A DNA stretch of 64,000 bases from Desmonostoc muscorum FACHB-395. GTDB taxonomy: Bacteria > Cyanobacteriota > Cyanobacteriia > Cyanobacteriales > Nostocaceae. The position numbers were made by a program, and so were the translations under genes. The DNA lies in assembly GCF_014698035.1 (NCBI RefSeq), contig NZ_JACJSF010000041.1, positions 1 to 64,000 on the forward strand. The letters run 5' to 3'. Positions 30,072 through 39,520 of the stretch are shown here, piece after piece (the first letter of the stretch is position 1; each line of letters starts with the position of its first letter). The notes beneath the pieces were generated by a model. The model was given only the letters and a program-made list of their open reading frames with translations, was not told the DNA's origin and did not search any database.

Positions 30072-30473
30072 ATGATAAATTTGATTTCTAGAAAAATTGG
30101 TCACATCAGTTCCGTGCTTAAAGGACTTCAGGTAACACGTTTTTTGGCTGTTGTCCTAGTTGGTTTTCTAGTGCTGACAACCAATGTTAATTATGAGCAG
30201 GGGCAGAATGATAAAGGCTTAAAGGAGAGAGTCCGCGAACAGGTAGAGCAAAATGATGCTGAAAGACCGAAAACAGTAGGGCAGTGGTTTAAGGATGCTC
30301 GTGAAACCGAAGATTCTCCTGGTGAACGACTTCAGAAGATTGGGCAACAGTCAGGAGAAGCCTTTAAAGAGTTTGGAGGTGGATACGTAAAGGGCGCTAA
30401 AGACACTGCTAATGATGTAGGAAACAGTGCAGCACAGACAGGCAAAAATATCTCTAACCAAGTTCGACGCTAA
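30072..30473 (+). CDS. low-temperature-induced-like (lti/LEA-like) membrane-anchored protein
   Basis: About 133 aa from ATG 30072; a TTG nine codons earlier is the only in-frame alternative and neither has a strong RBS. One hydrophobic helix (VTRFLAVVLVGFLVLTTNV) near the N-terminus, then a very hydrophilic tail rich in Glu/Lys/Gly/Gln (RPKTVGQWFKDARETEDSPG, GERLQKIGQQSGEAFKEFGG) with LEA-like helical repeats GAKDTANDVGNSAAQTGKN. This pattern matches cyanobacterial low-temperature-induced protein homologues, thought to be stress-related. No neighbours in an operon. Confidence 0.6.
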   Translation: MINLISRKIGHISSVLKGLQVTRFLAVVLVGFLVLTTNVNYEQGQNDKGLKERVREQVEQNDAERPKTVGQWFKDARETEDSPGERLQKIGQQSGEAFKEFGGGYVKGAKDTANDVGNSAAQTGKNISNQVRR

Positions 30474-30626
30474 GAAGTTGTTTTAAAAGTGTTTCACTGT
30501 AACTTTAGGCACTTCTAATTCTCCCTAATGCCCTTAAATAACGAATTCTAATACTTGGATAACGCCTTTACCCTTGCTGGTAAAAGATTGTAGCGTTTTA
30601 TCAGGTACATAAAATATAGGCCTTTG

Positions 30627-30658
30627 GTAGGGGCGTACAGCTAGCTGTACGCCCCTAC
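30627..30658. repeat. perfect 32-bp palindrome (GTAGGGGCGTACAGCT and its complement)
   Basis: Each 16-nt arm is exactly complementary with no loop. No T-tract follows, so it is not a standard intrinsic terminator. GTAGGGGCG-type arms resemble palindromic repeats scattered in Nostocales genomes. Confidence 0.8.
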
Positions 30659-30709
30659 TGTGTGTTACATCTAAAAAAATTGCTAATTTTGAGAAGCGTA
30701 GGTGGCGTA

Positions 30710-30803
30710 GCAATACTTCTCGCTTTGTGCATTTTTAACTCGGAATCGGGTTTGGGTTAAAGGTTTTTTCTTTCCCTTTTCCCCAAAACCCGAGAAGTAT
30801 TGC
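30710..30803. mobile_element. 94-bp MITE-like element with 13-bp terminal inverted repeats
   Basis: Left end GCAATACTTCTCG (30710-30722) and right end CGAGAAGTATTGC (30791-30803) are perfect inverted copies. The right part (30741-30803) is the reverse complement of the repeat at 17548. No coding capacity. Confidence 0.6.
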
Positions 30804-31131
30804 ACTCCAAAATCCAGATCAATACCAGATAAGAAATAACTTTAAGTAATATTTAGGCACTTTGCATAAATAAAGTGAACTATTAAGGCAAGTCATTTAT
30901 TATTTGCAACTAGTAAAAAACACTTGATGTGTAAGCATCGCAGCTTACCGTAGTGGAAAGAAAAGAGTTATGTTTGTTTATACCCACTTATCTAAATCTT
31001 ATAAGATAATTAAGTATCTTTTTTTACCAAGAATTGAACATTTTAATAACAGTTAAGTAACTGTTGAATAACTGTTTTAAAACATGAAACAATGGGGAGA
31101 TAGTTAAGGCAGTAAAGAAAAAAACAGATAG

Positions 31132-32592
31132 ATGATTAGCAATATGAAGCAATCTAAGAGTACGCGAAAGCGAGGAATTGTCCTAACGATCGCTGGATTG
31201 AAGCGTTTACAAGCTGCGATTCTGGCTATGGAAAAGGTTCAAAACAATGGCAATCACTTCACTCTAGAAGATTTAGGCGATCGCATGAATGTTTCAACCA
31301 AAACTCTGAACCGATTATGGTCGTTGAATACAGGCGTGGATCAAAAAACCTTAAAATTGTGCTTTACCGCCTTTAACCTAGAATTACACAGGGAAGACTA
31401 CACAATTTTGAGTGAACCGAATACTACTGTAGTCTCTCCAACTCGATTGTTGAGTTTAGATACAGGAGAAAAGAAATTATCTACGCCTTTCTCCTTAGAA
31501 TCCTTTGTTCCTCAGCACCATAACCAACTCGAAAATCTTTGGTCATACCCAGATGGCCCTGTAGCTCTAGATTCCCCCTTCTATGTCGAACGTCCTCCCA
31601 TTGAAGAACTAGTTTATCGAGAAATAATTCAACCAGGCTGTGTGATCCGAATTCGAGCGCCAAGAGAGATGGGAAAAACTTCTCTTGTGTTGCGGCTATT
31701 GGCTTTTGCCCAGATGCAAGGTTATCGCGCTGTGAACCTGAATTGCAAGCAAATGGATGCAACCTGTCTGACAGACTTAAACAAGTTTTTGCGTTCTTTT
31801 TGCTGGCAAATTGCAACAGAATTAGGCATAGACCCCAAGCTAGATGAAAACTGGGATGAGGAAATAGGCTGTAAGTTAAGTTGCAGTTTATACTTACAAT
31901 CCTACTTACTGAAGCAGAGTAAAAGTCCAGTAGTTTTAGTGTTAAATGAGGTTGACCACTTTTTTGAATATCCTCAAATTGCTCAGGAGTTCTTTGGTTT
32001 GTTACGCTCTTGGTATGAAGAAGCGCGACAAGATGCTAACTTGCAGAAGCTTAGGCTACTGGTGGTTTATTCCACAGAAGTTTACGTCTCTCTAGATATC
32101 AACCGTTCCCCATTTAATATTGGACTACCGATCCGTCTGCCAGAATTTACTAAGCATCAAGTAGAGTATTTGGCCCAACGGCATGGGCTAGACTGGACTT
32201 CTCAGAACGAGGTTACGCAACTGATGTCTCTAGTGGGGGGACATCCAGCGCTAATTCGGATTGCTCTGTATTATATATGCTGTCAAGGAATCACCTTAGA
32301 GGAAGTAATACATGAGGCGATCACTAACGGCGGTATCTACCGTTATCATTTATGGCGACACTGGGCAATTCTGCAAGAAAATTCCAGTTTGGTAAAGGCA
32401 TATATTGAAGTTGTTAGCTCAAAGCAAAGCGTTTCTTTGAATCCCATTGATGCTCATAAACTCGAAAGCTTGGGATTAATCACTTATGAAGGCGATAGCA
32501 TCCTACCGCGTTGCCAACTCTACCGCGCTTACTTTAAAAAACAACTAGGTGTTGCTGAATTTGAATATAACTCATTGCAAAAACGTGCTTGA
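31132..32592 (+). CDS. AAA-like ATPase with N-terminal HTH (vWA-MoxR-associated type)
   Basis: 486 aa. N-terminus (about 10-90) is a winged/HTH-like module, LKRLQAAILAMEKVQNNGNH with LGDRMNVSTKTLNRLW, found at the front of many cyanobacterial conflict/signalling proteins. Then the AAA_35-like domain: SPFYVERPPIEELVYREI, Walker A APREMGKTSLVLR (about 179-191), Walker B VVLVLNEVDHFFE, sensor-like LLVVYSTEVYV, and LVGGHPALIRIAL. The C-terminus ends with a short winged region. These STAND-like ATPases often carry a WD40 or FGE effector, absent here, so this is the short form. Signal and target unknown; monocistronic. Confidence 0.85.
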   Translation: MISNMKQSKSTRKRGIVLTIAGLKRLQAAILAMEKVQNNGNHFTLEDLGDRMNVSTKTLNRLWSLNTGVDQKTLKLCFTAFNLELHREDYTILSEPNTTVVSPTRLLSLDTGEKKLSTPFSLESFVPQHHNQLENLWSYPDGPVALDSPFYVERPPIEELVYREIIQPGCVIRIRAPREMGKTSLVLRLLAFAQMQGYRAVNLNCKQMDATCLTDLNKFLRSFCWQIATELGIDPKLDENWDEEIGCKLSCSLYLQSYLLKQSKSPVVLVLNEVDHFFEYPQIAQEFFGLLRSWYEEARQDANLQKLRLLVVYSTEVYVSLDINRSPFNIGLPIRLPEFTKHQVEYLAQRHGLDWTSQNEVTQLMSLVGGHPALIRIALYYICCQGITLEEVIHEAITNGGIYRYHLWRHWAILQENSSLVKAYIEVVSSKQSVSLNPIDAHKLESLGLITYEGDSILPRCQLYRAYFKKQLGVAEFEYNSLQKRA

Positions 32593-32761
32593 AAAACTAT
32601 CAGGTACATTTTCTCTCACGCTTCGATGCTTACCGAAATTATGGGCGGAGTTCTTCTTTGCTCAAATTTATCTGAAGCGTGAGTTTTTTTATCTTGAAAT
32701 AGCAACACCAAGAACTATCTACATTTTTAAATGATGGTGGCTGGAAAAGATTTTAAACTAA

Positions 32762-33139
32762 TTAACTAGCTGACCAATAAAGTTGATAATCCTCGATAAA
32801 AAATATTCCATTATTAGAAGACATTTTGAAAAAGAAGTAATAATCTCCTGGCTCCCAAATACCAAATTCTTGTTCTTGTTCTTGAACAGTAGCTGTCGAG
32901 CCACCGTTGGGAATAGTCATGCTAGCAGTTTGTGTTCTGTTCTGTGCTTTGAGCAGAAAAACTTCCAGTAGGCAAAAACCCTGTAGTTCGGCAGAATAAC
33001 GAATTTTGAAGCGGATTTTCCCTCCATCTCGGAGAGTATTTTGAATAAAAAATTTTTCAGTTTGAATAGGATTACCAGACAGTTTAATATCTTTATCTTG
33101 TGTTAAGATATAGGTATATTTTTGCTCTAACGAACTCAC
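32762..33139 (-). CDS. hypothetical beta-rich small protein
   Basis: 125 aa, GTG start with AAGGAG 8 nt upstream, so translation is likely. Alternating hydrophobic residues suggest a beta-sandwich (KIRFKIRYSAELQGFCLLEVF, given in part, and WEPGDYYFFFKMSSNNGIFF). No signal peptide or recognised family. It lies downstream of the CHAT-TPR gene on the same strand. Confidence 0.6.
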   Translation of the reverse strand: MSSLEQKYTYILTQDKDIKLSGNPIQTEKFFIQNTLRDGGKIRFKIRYSAELQGFCLLEVFLLKAQNRTQTASMTIPNGGSTATVQEQEQEFGIWEPGDYYFFFKMSSNNGIFFIEDYQLYWSAS

Positions 33140-33225
33140 TAATTTTTCTCCTTAAAAAGAATCAACTCTATTGGGATAATTGCATTTTTGACAAATAATT
33201 TTTGCTGTCACGTTGTATTCTGCCG

Positions 33226-33507
33226 TCATCGCCAACAAAATGCAATGACAGATAAGACAGTTAAGAAAATAGTTAAAAAATTGATTGCAACAAACAAAAA
33301 TAATTGAAATTGGCAACAAATTTTAAATGTATAGACTACATCTAGGGCAAGGAGCAAGGTGTGGTATAGTCTCTTAATTTGAAAACTACTGTAAGTGTGA
33401 ACTAAATAGTTGCGATCTGACCAAGATTGCCAAAACTCCATGTTGCCAGTCCTACCACTTGCGGTATCGACAGATTTGGCATTTTCTCTGACACTATTCT
33501 TGTCCAC
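33226..33507 (-). CDS. doubtful 93-aa ORF with hydrophobic C-terminus
   Basis: GTG start without RBS, 50 nt after the CHAT-TPR gene. C-terminal half is hydrophobic (LFLFVAINFLTIFLTVLSVI). The N-terminal half resembles no family. May be spurious; kept because of strand and position. Confidence 0.25.
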   Translation of the reverse strand: MDKNSVRENAKSVDTASGRTGNMEFWQSWSDRNYLVHTYSSFQIKRLYHTLLLALDVVYTFKICCQFQLFLFVAINFLTIFLTVLSVIAFCWR

Positions 33508-33557
33508 TGCTTGAGGTACTCATTTTTTACCATTTGAGCCTCTGCTCCCTTGCCTCT

Positions 33558-36317
33558 TTATTTCCATTCGCCTTGTAGAGTGAAAGATGCCCAGTAATAG
33601 GGTGCGGCATATTTTGGAGTGCGCCATATTTCTATTTGTGCTGTCCGCAAAGCTGCTGCTGGCTTTAATCCTTCTTGCAGCATCTTTTTGTAAAATACCT
33701 TCATAAGTTCGGATGTTGCCTGGTCATCTACACTCCACAGGCTAACTACGACTCGCGGACTGCCTGCATACATAAACCCTCTGGTTAACCCTACTAATCC
33801 TTCTCCCTTAACTTCTTCTCCCAGTCCGGTTTTACAGGCGCTGAGTACTACCAGTTCTGCTTGCAGGTTGAGGTTGAAGATATCGTGCAAGCGCAAAAAG
33901 CCATTTTGTGGCATTCCCTTGTCGTCAAATAGCGATAACACCACTCCTGATAATTCTGGATGCTTGCTGTTGAGAATGCCATGCGTGGCGAAATGGATGA
34001 TGCGATATTGACTCAAATTTTCGCTGCTAGCAGTGGTACGACTGGCAGTAAAATCAAAGGCTTGTTTGCGATCGCTAACAGGTACAAGAGAAAGAATTTG
34101 CTCGGCTTCTTGACGTGTAAAGCGCAGACGTTCAAATCTAATGTCTGAGTCTTGGGCGGATCTGGTTAAAGCCAGGTTGTCTAAATTGCTCTCTGGCGCA
34201 GGTAGGCGAGATACTTGTGCTTTATTTTGGAGACGCTCATCATCACTATTAAAAATCGGATCTGCCAATACAACTAGGGTTTTAGGAGCAGATTTACGTC
34301 CTTTGTGTTCGCTTCTGAGGATAGCTAATGTAGACGCTGAAGGGAGAGTAATGATTTCGTGGTTGAGCAGTAATGGTTCATAATTGCGACTGCTACCTGT
34401 TGTGAGGGCGGCAAATGGCACATATTGCAAAGCACCATCGCTGGCGATCGCTAAACGTTTCTTTTGCAGTTGCTGGGCTACTGGTGCAAGTATTTGTTGA
34501 GATAGAGCATCTAGAGACGGACTATGCTTTAGATACGGGGTAGTGATTTCTTGACGGAACTTTTGCACTGTAGCTTCAATATCTGCACGCTTGGGTAGTT
34601 CGTAACTGGTAATACTCTTATTAGTAACTGCCCAAAGATAACTGCGCTTTTCCCCCAAAGAATATTCTAAAAGCAGAGTGTTTTCATCAAGTACTTGCTG
34701 TTGAATTTGCACAAGTGAGAGAGGCTGAGGTTGAGTCAGCGCTGCATAACGCGGACTAGTGGCACGGATTTGTGTCTGGACTTGTTTATACTGTTCTAGA
34801 AGTACCTCGGTGTCTTCTTCTAAAGCTTGCACCTGCGCTTCGGTATGCTTACCGCCTAATACTTGTATCCGACGTTTTTCTAAAACATCGAGTTGTTGCT
34901 GCAAGTTACGTTCTTGAGCAAGTAACTTTGGCTCTACACCTTGGCGAATATCAGCGTTGGCTTCTGCAAGTAGTTCCAAAAGACTGCGGGCGCGGGCGCG
35001 TTCGCTGGCTTGCAGTGCCAAAGCATCATATCCTTGAGATGGTTGCTGTTTGTGTAACTGCATCAGCAAATCGACATAAAACTCATAATAATTCTGCACT
35101 GTGGCAAAATAGGAAGTGCGGAGTTCCTGAGAGTCAATTTTGATACGAAGGTCTTCAACAATTTTGATGACTCTCTCTATCTGAGTCAGGGCAGACTGAA
35201 AATTGCCTGCGTCGTGTTGAACAAAAGCGATGTTATAGAGTGTACGTGCTTCCCTTGCTTTGTTCCCTGTCTGTTGATATAGCAGCAAAGATTGGCTGTA
35301 ATAATCTAGCGCCTTTTGGTGTTCTCCTAAATTTGAGTAAGCTTTGCCAATATTGTTTAGAGCAGTTGCTATCCCTCCTTTGTCTCCCGCCTGTCGGTAT
35401 AAAATCAGGGCTTGGCTAAAGTATGAAAGTGCTTTTTGCTGTTCTGCTAACTCTAAATAAACTGTGCCAATATTGCTCAGAGCAGTTGGTATTCCTTCTT
35501 TCTCTGCGTCTTTAGCCTGTTGGTATAAAGACAGGGCTTGGCTAAAGTATGAGAGTGCTTTTTGCTTCTCTCCTAAATCTAAATAGACTTTGCCAATGTT
35601 GTTCAGAGTAGTCGCTATCCCTGCCTTGTTTCCCACCTGTCGTTTGAGAGACAGCGATTGGTTATAGTAATCCAACGCCTTTTGCTTTTCTCCGAGGAAA
35701 TGGTAGACAGAGCCGATATTATTGAGACTAATAGCTTCACCATTTTTGTCTCCCACTTGTCGCCTTAAGGATATGGATTGGTTGTAGTAATCCAGCGCCT
35801 TTTGCTTTTCTGCTAACTCTGAGTAGATTTTGCCAATGTTATTCAGCGTAGTACCTTGGGCTTGTTTGTCCCCCACTTGTTCAAATAGAGGTAAGGATTG
35901 CTTGTAATAATCCAGTGCCTTCTGCTTTTCTCCTAAATTTGAGTAGATTTTGCCAATATAAACGAGGGTGTCAGCTTCTAAAGAGCGTAGGTTTTGCCCA
36001 TTGGAGCGATCGCTCGCTTGACGATATAGTAAAAGTGCTTGCTCAAATTTTGCGATCGCTTTTAACAGAGATTCTGCTGTTCCTTGCTGATATAGTTGCT
36101 TCCCTTCTTGATATGCAAGTTTAGCAACAGCCAGAGTCGCATCTGGCGAACTTGTCTGCGTCATCTGTGCAACATTTATCGGCTGCTGTCTAGCAATCGC
36201 CACATTTGATTCTGAAAATAACAAAATGCTGCTAAAAATAACAATAGTGCGACCCATTACCAAGGGCAGAAATTGCCATTGTCTTGAGTCATGTATATTA
36301 AATTGAGTCATATACAT
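33558..36317 (-). CDS. TPR-CHAT domain protein (caspase-like)
   Basis: 919 aa. Hydrophobic N-terminal helix ([18 protein letters not shown]), probably a signal or anchor. About eight tetratricopeptide repeats (for example [40 protein letters not shown]) to about residue 400, a helical linker, then a C-terminal CHAT domain with the catalytic dyad His in IIHFATHG (about 777) and Cys in [11 protein letters not shown] (about 827). CHAT proteases of this clan include Csx29 and separase-like enzymes, but most cyanobacterial TPR-CHAT proteins are uncharacterised. Both catalytic residues are present. The TPR DNA is repetitive (35270-35950) and may recombine. Confidence 0.92.
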   Translation of the reverse strand: MYMTQFNIHDSRQWQFLPLVMGRTIVIFSSILLFSESNVAIARQQPINVAQMTQTSSPDATLAVAKLAYQEGKQLYQQGTAESLLKAIAKFEQALLLYRQASDRSNGQNLRSLEADTLVYIGKIYSNLGEKQKALDYYKQSLPLFEQVGDKQAQGTTLNNIGKIYSELAEKQKALDYYNQSISLRRQVGDKNGEAISLNNIGSVYHFLGEKQKALDYYNQSLSLKRQVGNKAGIATTLNNIGKVYLDLGEKQKALSYFSQALSLYQQAKDAEKEGIPTALSNIGTVYLELAEQQKALSYFSQALILYRQAGDKGGIATALNNIGKAYSNLGEHQKALDYYSQSLLLYQQTGNKAREARTLYNIAFVQHDAGNFQSALTQIERVIKIVEDLRIKIDSQELRTSYFATVQNYYEFYVDLLMQLHKQQPSQGYDALALQASERARARSLLELLAEANADIRQGVEPKLLAQERNLQQQLDVLEKRRIQVLGGKHTEAQVQALEEDTEVLLEQYKQVQTQIRATSPRYAALTQPQPLSLVQIQQQVLDENTLLLEYSLGEKRSYLWAVTNKSITSYELPKRADIEATVQKFRQEITTPYLKHSPSLDALSQQILAPVAQQLQKKRLAIASDGALQYVPFAALTTGSSRNYEPLLLNHEIITLPSASTLAILRSEHKGRKSAPKTLVVLADPIFNSDDERLQNKAQVSRLPAPESNLDNLALTRSAQDSDIRFERLRFTRQEAEQILSLVPVSDRKQAFDFTASRTTASSENLSQYRIIHFATHGILNSKHPELSGVVLSLFDDKGMPQNGFLRLHDIFNLNLQAELVVLSACKTGLGEEVKGEGLVGLTRGFMYAGSPRVVVSLWSVDDQATSELMKVFYKKMLQEGLKPAAALRTAQIEIWRTPKYAAPYYWASFTLQGEWK

Positions 36318-36440
36318 CTGCGGTTTCTATAGCTGATTAGATTTAGAATTCCCAAAATCAAGCAAAAAAACCGTAGATTAACTAATTGTATGTAATAGGC
36401 TTATACACGGCGAGCTGGCAGAGGTTTTCCATATAATTAT

Positions 36441-36743
36441 CTAATCAACCCGCTTAACTTCAAATCCTCGTAACCCTTCCGGTACTTCATACTCAACCAC
36501 AACATCTTTAACTACAGCAGCAGGCGGCCCAGAGTGACACCAGCGAACCATATCATCTACAACCTCTCGCGCTCCCTCAAAAACTGCCTCTACTCGATTA
36601 TCAGGGAGATTTCGCACCCAACCGGTTAATCCCAACTGCCTAGCTGTATCGACAGTGGAATAGCGATAACCCACTCCTTGGACTCGGCCAGAAATGAATA
36701 CATGGGCGCGGATGATCTTTGGCAGTGCTGTAGAATTCTGCAT
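36441..36743 (-). CDS. acyP: acylphosphatase
   Basis: 100 aa, full length for the family. Hydrolyses acyl-phosphates. Active-site loop GRVQGVGYRYS with the catalytic Arg, then LTGWVRNLPDNRVEAVFEG with the catalytic Asn, and the C-terminal beta strand. Cytoplasmic. Upstream of the CHAT-TPR gene on the other side of its promoter spacer; no operon. Confidence 0.95.
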   Translation of the reverse strand: MQNSTALPKIIRAHVFISGRVQGVGYRYSTVDTARQLGLTGWVRNLPDNRVEAVFEGAREVVDDMVRWCHSGPPAAVVKDVVVEYEVPEGLRGFEVKRVD

Positions 36744-36958
36744 AAACTGGTCTAATCTTTACGATTCCAGTTTACCTAGTTTGTGTATACACAATCTGTT
36801 TTTACCTCTAAGCGTTATGCCCTGAAGGTGCGATCGCAATTATCCCTATCTTTGGGAGTGTAGCAGAGTAATGATAAAGTATTTTTCACTACTCTGCTAA
36901 TTGTTGTGAATTTAATTAATTAGTAGTCCGTTTTTCAACCTGGAATTTTGAATTGCTT

Positions 36959-37336
36959 ATGTCTAACCTGCCACCACTCAATACAGCAACAATTTGGGCA
37001 ATTCTTGACGATAAACTTGATGATGCCACAGTCAATCAGTTGCTATGGCATTATTTAGGCTATCGCTATGATTCTTCAACTGCACAATGGGACATTAGCC
37101 AAGTTGCACCAGAATGGCAAGATGAGTACCCACAACCACCAAATTTTATAGAATCTCGCCCTGCAACAGTGAAGTTAACTCGTTCCATCCCTGCTGAAAA
37201 CAAACAAATGCTAAAAGAAAAGCTGGGTTTCAAAGGGTACAAAATTGGTGAATTTGGGCCACGGCAAACTCGCAGAGCAACGGCAGCTAATTGGTTTTTA
37301 AGTTATCTACAACAAACTAACGGCAAAATTGAATAA
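36959..37336 (+). CDS. DUF1823 family protein
   Basis: 125 aa from ATG 36959 (an upstream TTG two codons earlier is less likely). LWHYLGYRYDSSTAQWD, APEWQDEYPQPPNFIESRPA, TVKLTRSIPAENKQMLKE and KLGFKGYKIGEFGPRQTRRA match the cyanobacterial DUF1823 family, conserved through the phylum and of unknown function. Soluble; stand-alone. Confidence 0.8.
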   Translation: MSNLPPLNTATIWAILDDKLDDATVNQLLWHYLGYRYDSSTAQWDISQVAPEWQDEYPQPPNFIESRPATVKLTRSIPAENKQMLKEKLGFKGYKIGEFGPRQTRRATAANWFLSYLQQTNGKIE

Positions 37337-37661
37337 TCTGATGCAGCAGATATTTAGACAAAAACATATTATTTTTACTAAATATCTGCTATTTTAAAAA
37401 AATCATAAGAAAGTCATTAACTTATTTATATAAATTTTGTAACTTGATTAATAGCATTTTAGCTTTAGTAGTTTTATCGGTAAAAAGTAAATGCGATAAA
37501 CAGTCAAAAATTGCCAAAAAATAGTAATTTTTACGAAATATTTATAAATTCATCCTCAAGAGAGAAGCGCTGGTTAAATAATTATTTCTCTAGACCGATT
37601 TGTAAATTCAATTAAGCATCAGAGAATACGTCTATCAACCCTTGATATTACAAACACTTCT
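37337..37661. other. 325-bp AT-rich promoter spacer
   Basis: Upstream of the GH13 gene. Very AT-rich; no recognised motif or repeat. Confidence 0.4.
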
Positions 37662-39320
37662 ATGGCAAAGCCAATTGAATTTAATTTATTTGCACCATAC
37701 AATAAGGGAGCCGCATTAATTGGTTCTTTTTCTGATTGGCAAGAAATACCAATGGAAAAAGGTGATGATGGTTATTTTCGCACAAGTGTTGAATTAGAAG
37801 ACGGCGCTTATCAATATAAATTTCGCATCCAGTCAAATTCATGGTTTTTTGAACCAGAACAATGGGTTGATGTTACAGACCCTTATGCAACTGATATAGA
37901 TGAACTGAGTGGAAAAGATGATAGTGTTATCCATGTAAAAGATGGTGAAAGAATTACTGATACTTATGTCTGGCAACATGATAATAAACCTTTACCTGCT
38001 GACCACGAATTAGTAATTTATGAATTGCACGTTGGTGACTTTTCTGGCGGCGAGGATGATCCTTATGCACGAGGCAAGTATAAACACGTCATTGAAAAGT
38101 TAGATTATTTGTGTGAACTAGGAGTCAATGCTATTGAGTTGATGCCACTTAAAGAATATCCTGGTGATTATAGTTGGGGTTATAATCCTCGCCACTTCTT
38201 TGCAACAGAATCAAGCTATGGTTCTACTGCTGAGTTAAAAAAATTGATTGATGAGTGTCATGCCAGAGGAATTCGTGTAATTCTTGACGGTATTTATAAC
38301 CACTCAGAAGCATCTGCTCCTCTAACACAAATTGACCACGATTATTGGTATCATCACGAACCTCGTGACCCTGATAATAACTGGGGTCCTGAGTTTAATT
38401 ATGAACATTATGACGAAAAATTAGATATTAAGCCAGCCTGGAAATTTACTGGTGAGGCAATCCGTTTTTGGATATCAGAATATCATCTTGATGGTATTCG
38501 CTATGATGCAGCACGGCAAATTGCAAATTATGACTTCATGCACTGGATTGTTCAAGAAGCCAAAAAAACTGCTGGTGCAAAGCCTTTTTACAACGTTGCT
38601 GAACACATTCCTGAAACTACCAGCATTACCAATGTAGATGGGCCAATGGATGGTTGCTGGCATGATAGTTTCTATCACTGCATTCTAGAACATATCTGCG
38701 GTGATACATTTGATTTAGAGCGCCTCAAAGATGTTATTGACTGCAAACGCCAAGGCTTCTTGGGTGCTACGAATGTAGTAAATTACCTCACCAACCATGA
38801 CCATAACCACATTATGGTTGAATTGGGGAACCGTGAGATTTTTGACGAAGAAGCCTTTAGACGGGCTAAATTAGGAGTAGCCATCCTAATGACTGCTGTT
38901 GGCGTACCTTTGATTTGGATGGGAGAGGAATTTGGTGAGTACAAACCCAAACAACCTGAATCATCAAAAATTGATTGGACTCTATTAGGTAACGATCTCA
39001 ATCGTAGTTTATTTGAATCATACAAAGGTTTAACTAACCTGCGTAAAAGTAATCACGCTCTCTACACAGAAAATATTGACTTTATCCACGAAAATCCAGA
39101 GGCAAAAGTATTAGCTTATACTCGTTGGAATGATGAAGGTTCTCGTGTAGTCGTAATCGCAAATTTCTCAGAAAACTTCCTAGCTGGATATCATGTTCCT
39201 AACTTTCCTAGTGCTGGTACATGGCACGAATGGACAGGCAATTATGATGTCGAATCTGGTGATGATGGTATACTAACTGACTTAGGGCCATACGAAGCCA
39301 AAGTGTTTGTATGGCAGTAA
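37662..39320 (+). CDS. GH13 alpha-amylase-family enzyme with N-terminal CBM48
   Basis: 552 aa. Residues about 1-95 form an isoamylase-type N-terminal/CBM48 domain (ALIGSFSDWQEIPME, GAYQYKFRI). The (beta/alpha)8 barrel follows: VNAIELMPLKEYPGDYSWGY, RVILDGIYNHS, nucleophile Asp282 in DGIRYDAARQ, acid/base Glu314 in YNVAEHIPE, and Asp380 in TNHDHNHI. Acts on alpha-glucans; closest in layout to branching enzyme / trehalohydrolase-like GH13 groups, but exact specificity is not clear. No signal peptide, so cytoplasmic, perhaps in glycogen turnover. Followed by a clear terminator. Confidence 0.9.
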   Translation: MAKPIEFNLFAPYNKGAALIGSFSDWQEIPMEKGDDGYFRTSVELEDGAYQYKFRIQSNSWFFEPEQWVDVTDPYATDIDELSGKDDSVIHVKDGERITDTYVWQHDNKPLPADHELVIYELHVGDFSGGEDDPYARGKYKHVIEKLDYLCELGVNAIELMPLKEYPGDYSWGYNPRHFFATESSYGSTAELKKLIDECHARGIRVILDGIYNHSEASAPLTQIDHDYWYHHEPRDPDNNWGPEFNYEHYDEKLDIKPAWKFTGEAIRFWISEYHLDGIRYDAARQIANYDFMHWIVQEAKKTAGAKPFYNVAEHIPETTSITNVDGPMDGCWHDSFYHCILEHICGDTFDLERLKDVIDCKRQGFLGATNVVNYLTNHDHNHIMVELGNREIFDEEAFRRAKLGVAILMTAVGVPLIWMGEEFGEYKPKQPESSKIDWTLLGNDLNRSLFESYKGLTNLRKSNHALYTENIDFIHENPEAKVLAYTRWNDEGSRVVVIANFSENFLAGYHVPNFPSAGTWHEWTGNYDVESGDDGILTDLGPYEAKVFVWQ

Positions 39321-39360
39321 TTATATACACTAAAACTGAGTCAGTAATCCAATAGCAAAA

Positions 39361-39390
39361 AGAAAGGGGGGAAATATTCTCCCCTTTTTA
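39361..39390 (+). terminator. intrinsic terminator of the GH13 gene
   Basis: AAAGGGG ... CCCCTTT stem (39363-39387) followed by T-rich tail, 40 nt after the stop codon. Confidence 0.85.
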
Positions 39391-39520
39391 AGTTATTACA
39401 TTTCCCGAATACAGTGTAATTAGAAATTTGTCAAGCACAAAATAAGCTATTTTAAAATTTCATTGGTTTGTGTTACACTTTTGAGTTGAAGTGCGTATAT
39501 AAAATTGCCAAAGCATCCCC

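Larger units (their letters stand above)
30474..31131. other. spacer with palindrome and MITE-like repeat
   Basis: Between two rightward genes. Carries a perfect 32-bp palindrome and, right after, a 94-bp element with terminal inverted repeats (both listed separately). The 100 bp before the AAA-like gene is AT-rich, with TAAGTAACTGTTGAATAACTG direct repeats of AACTGTT. Confidence 0.5.
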
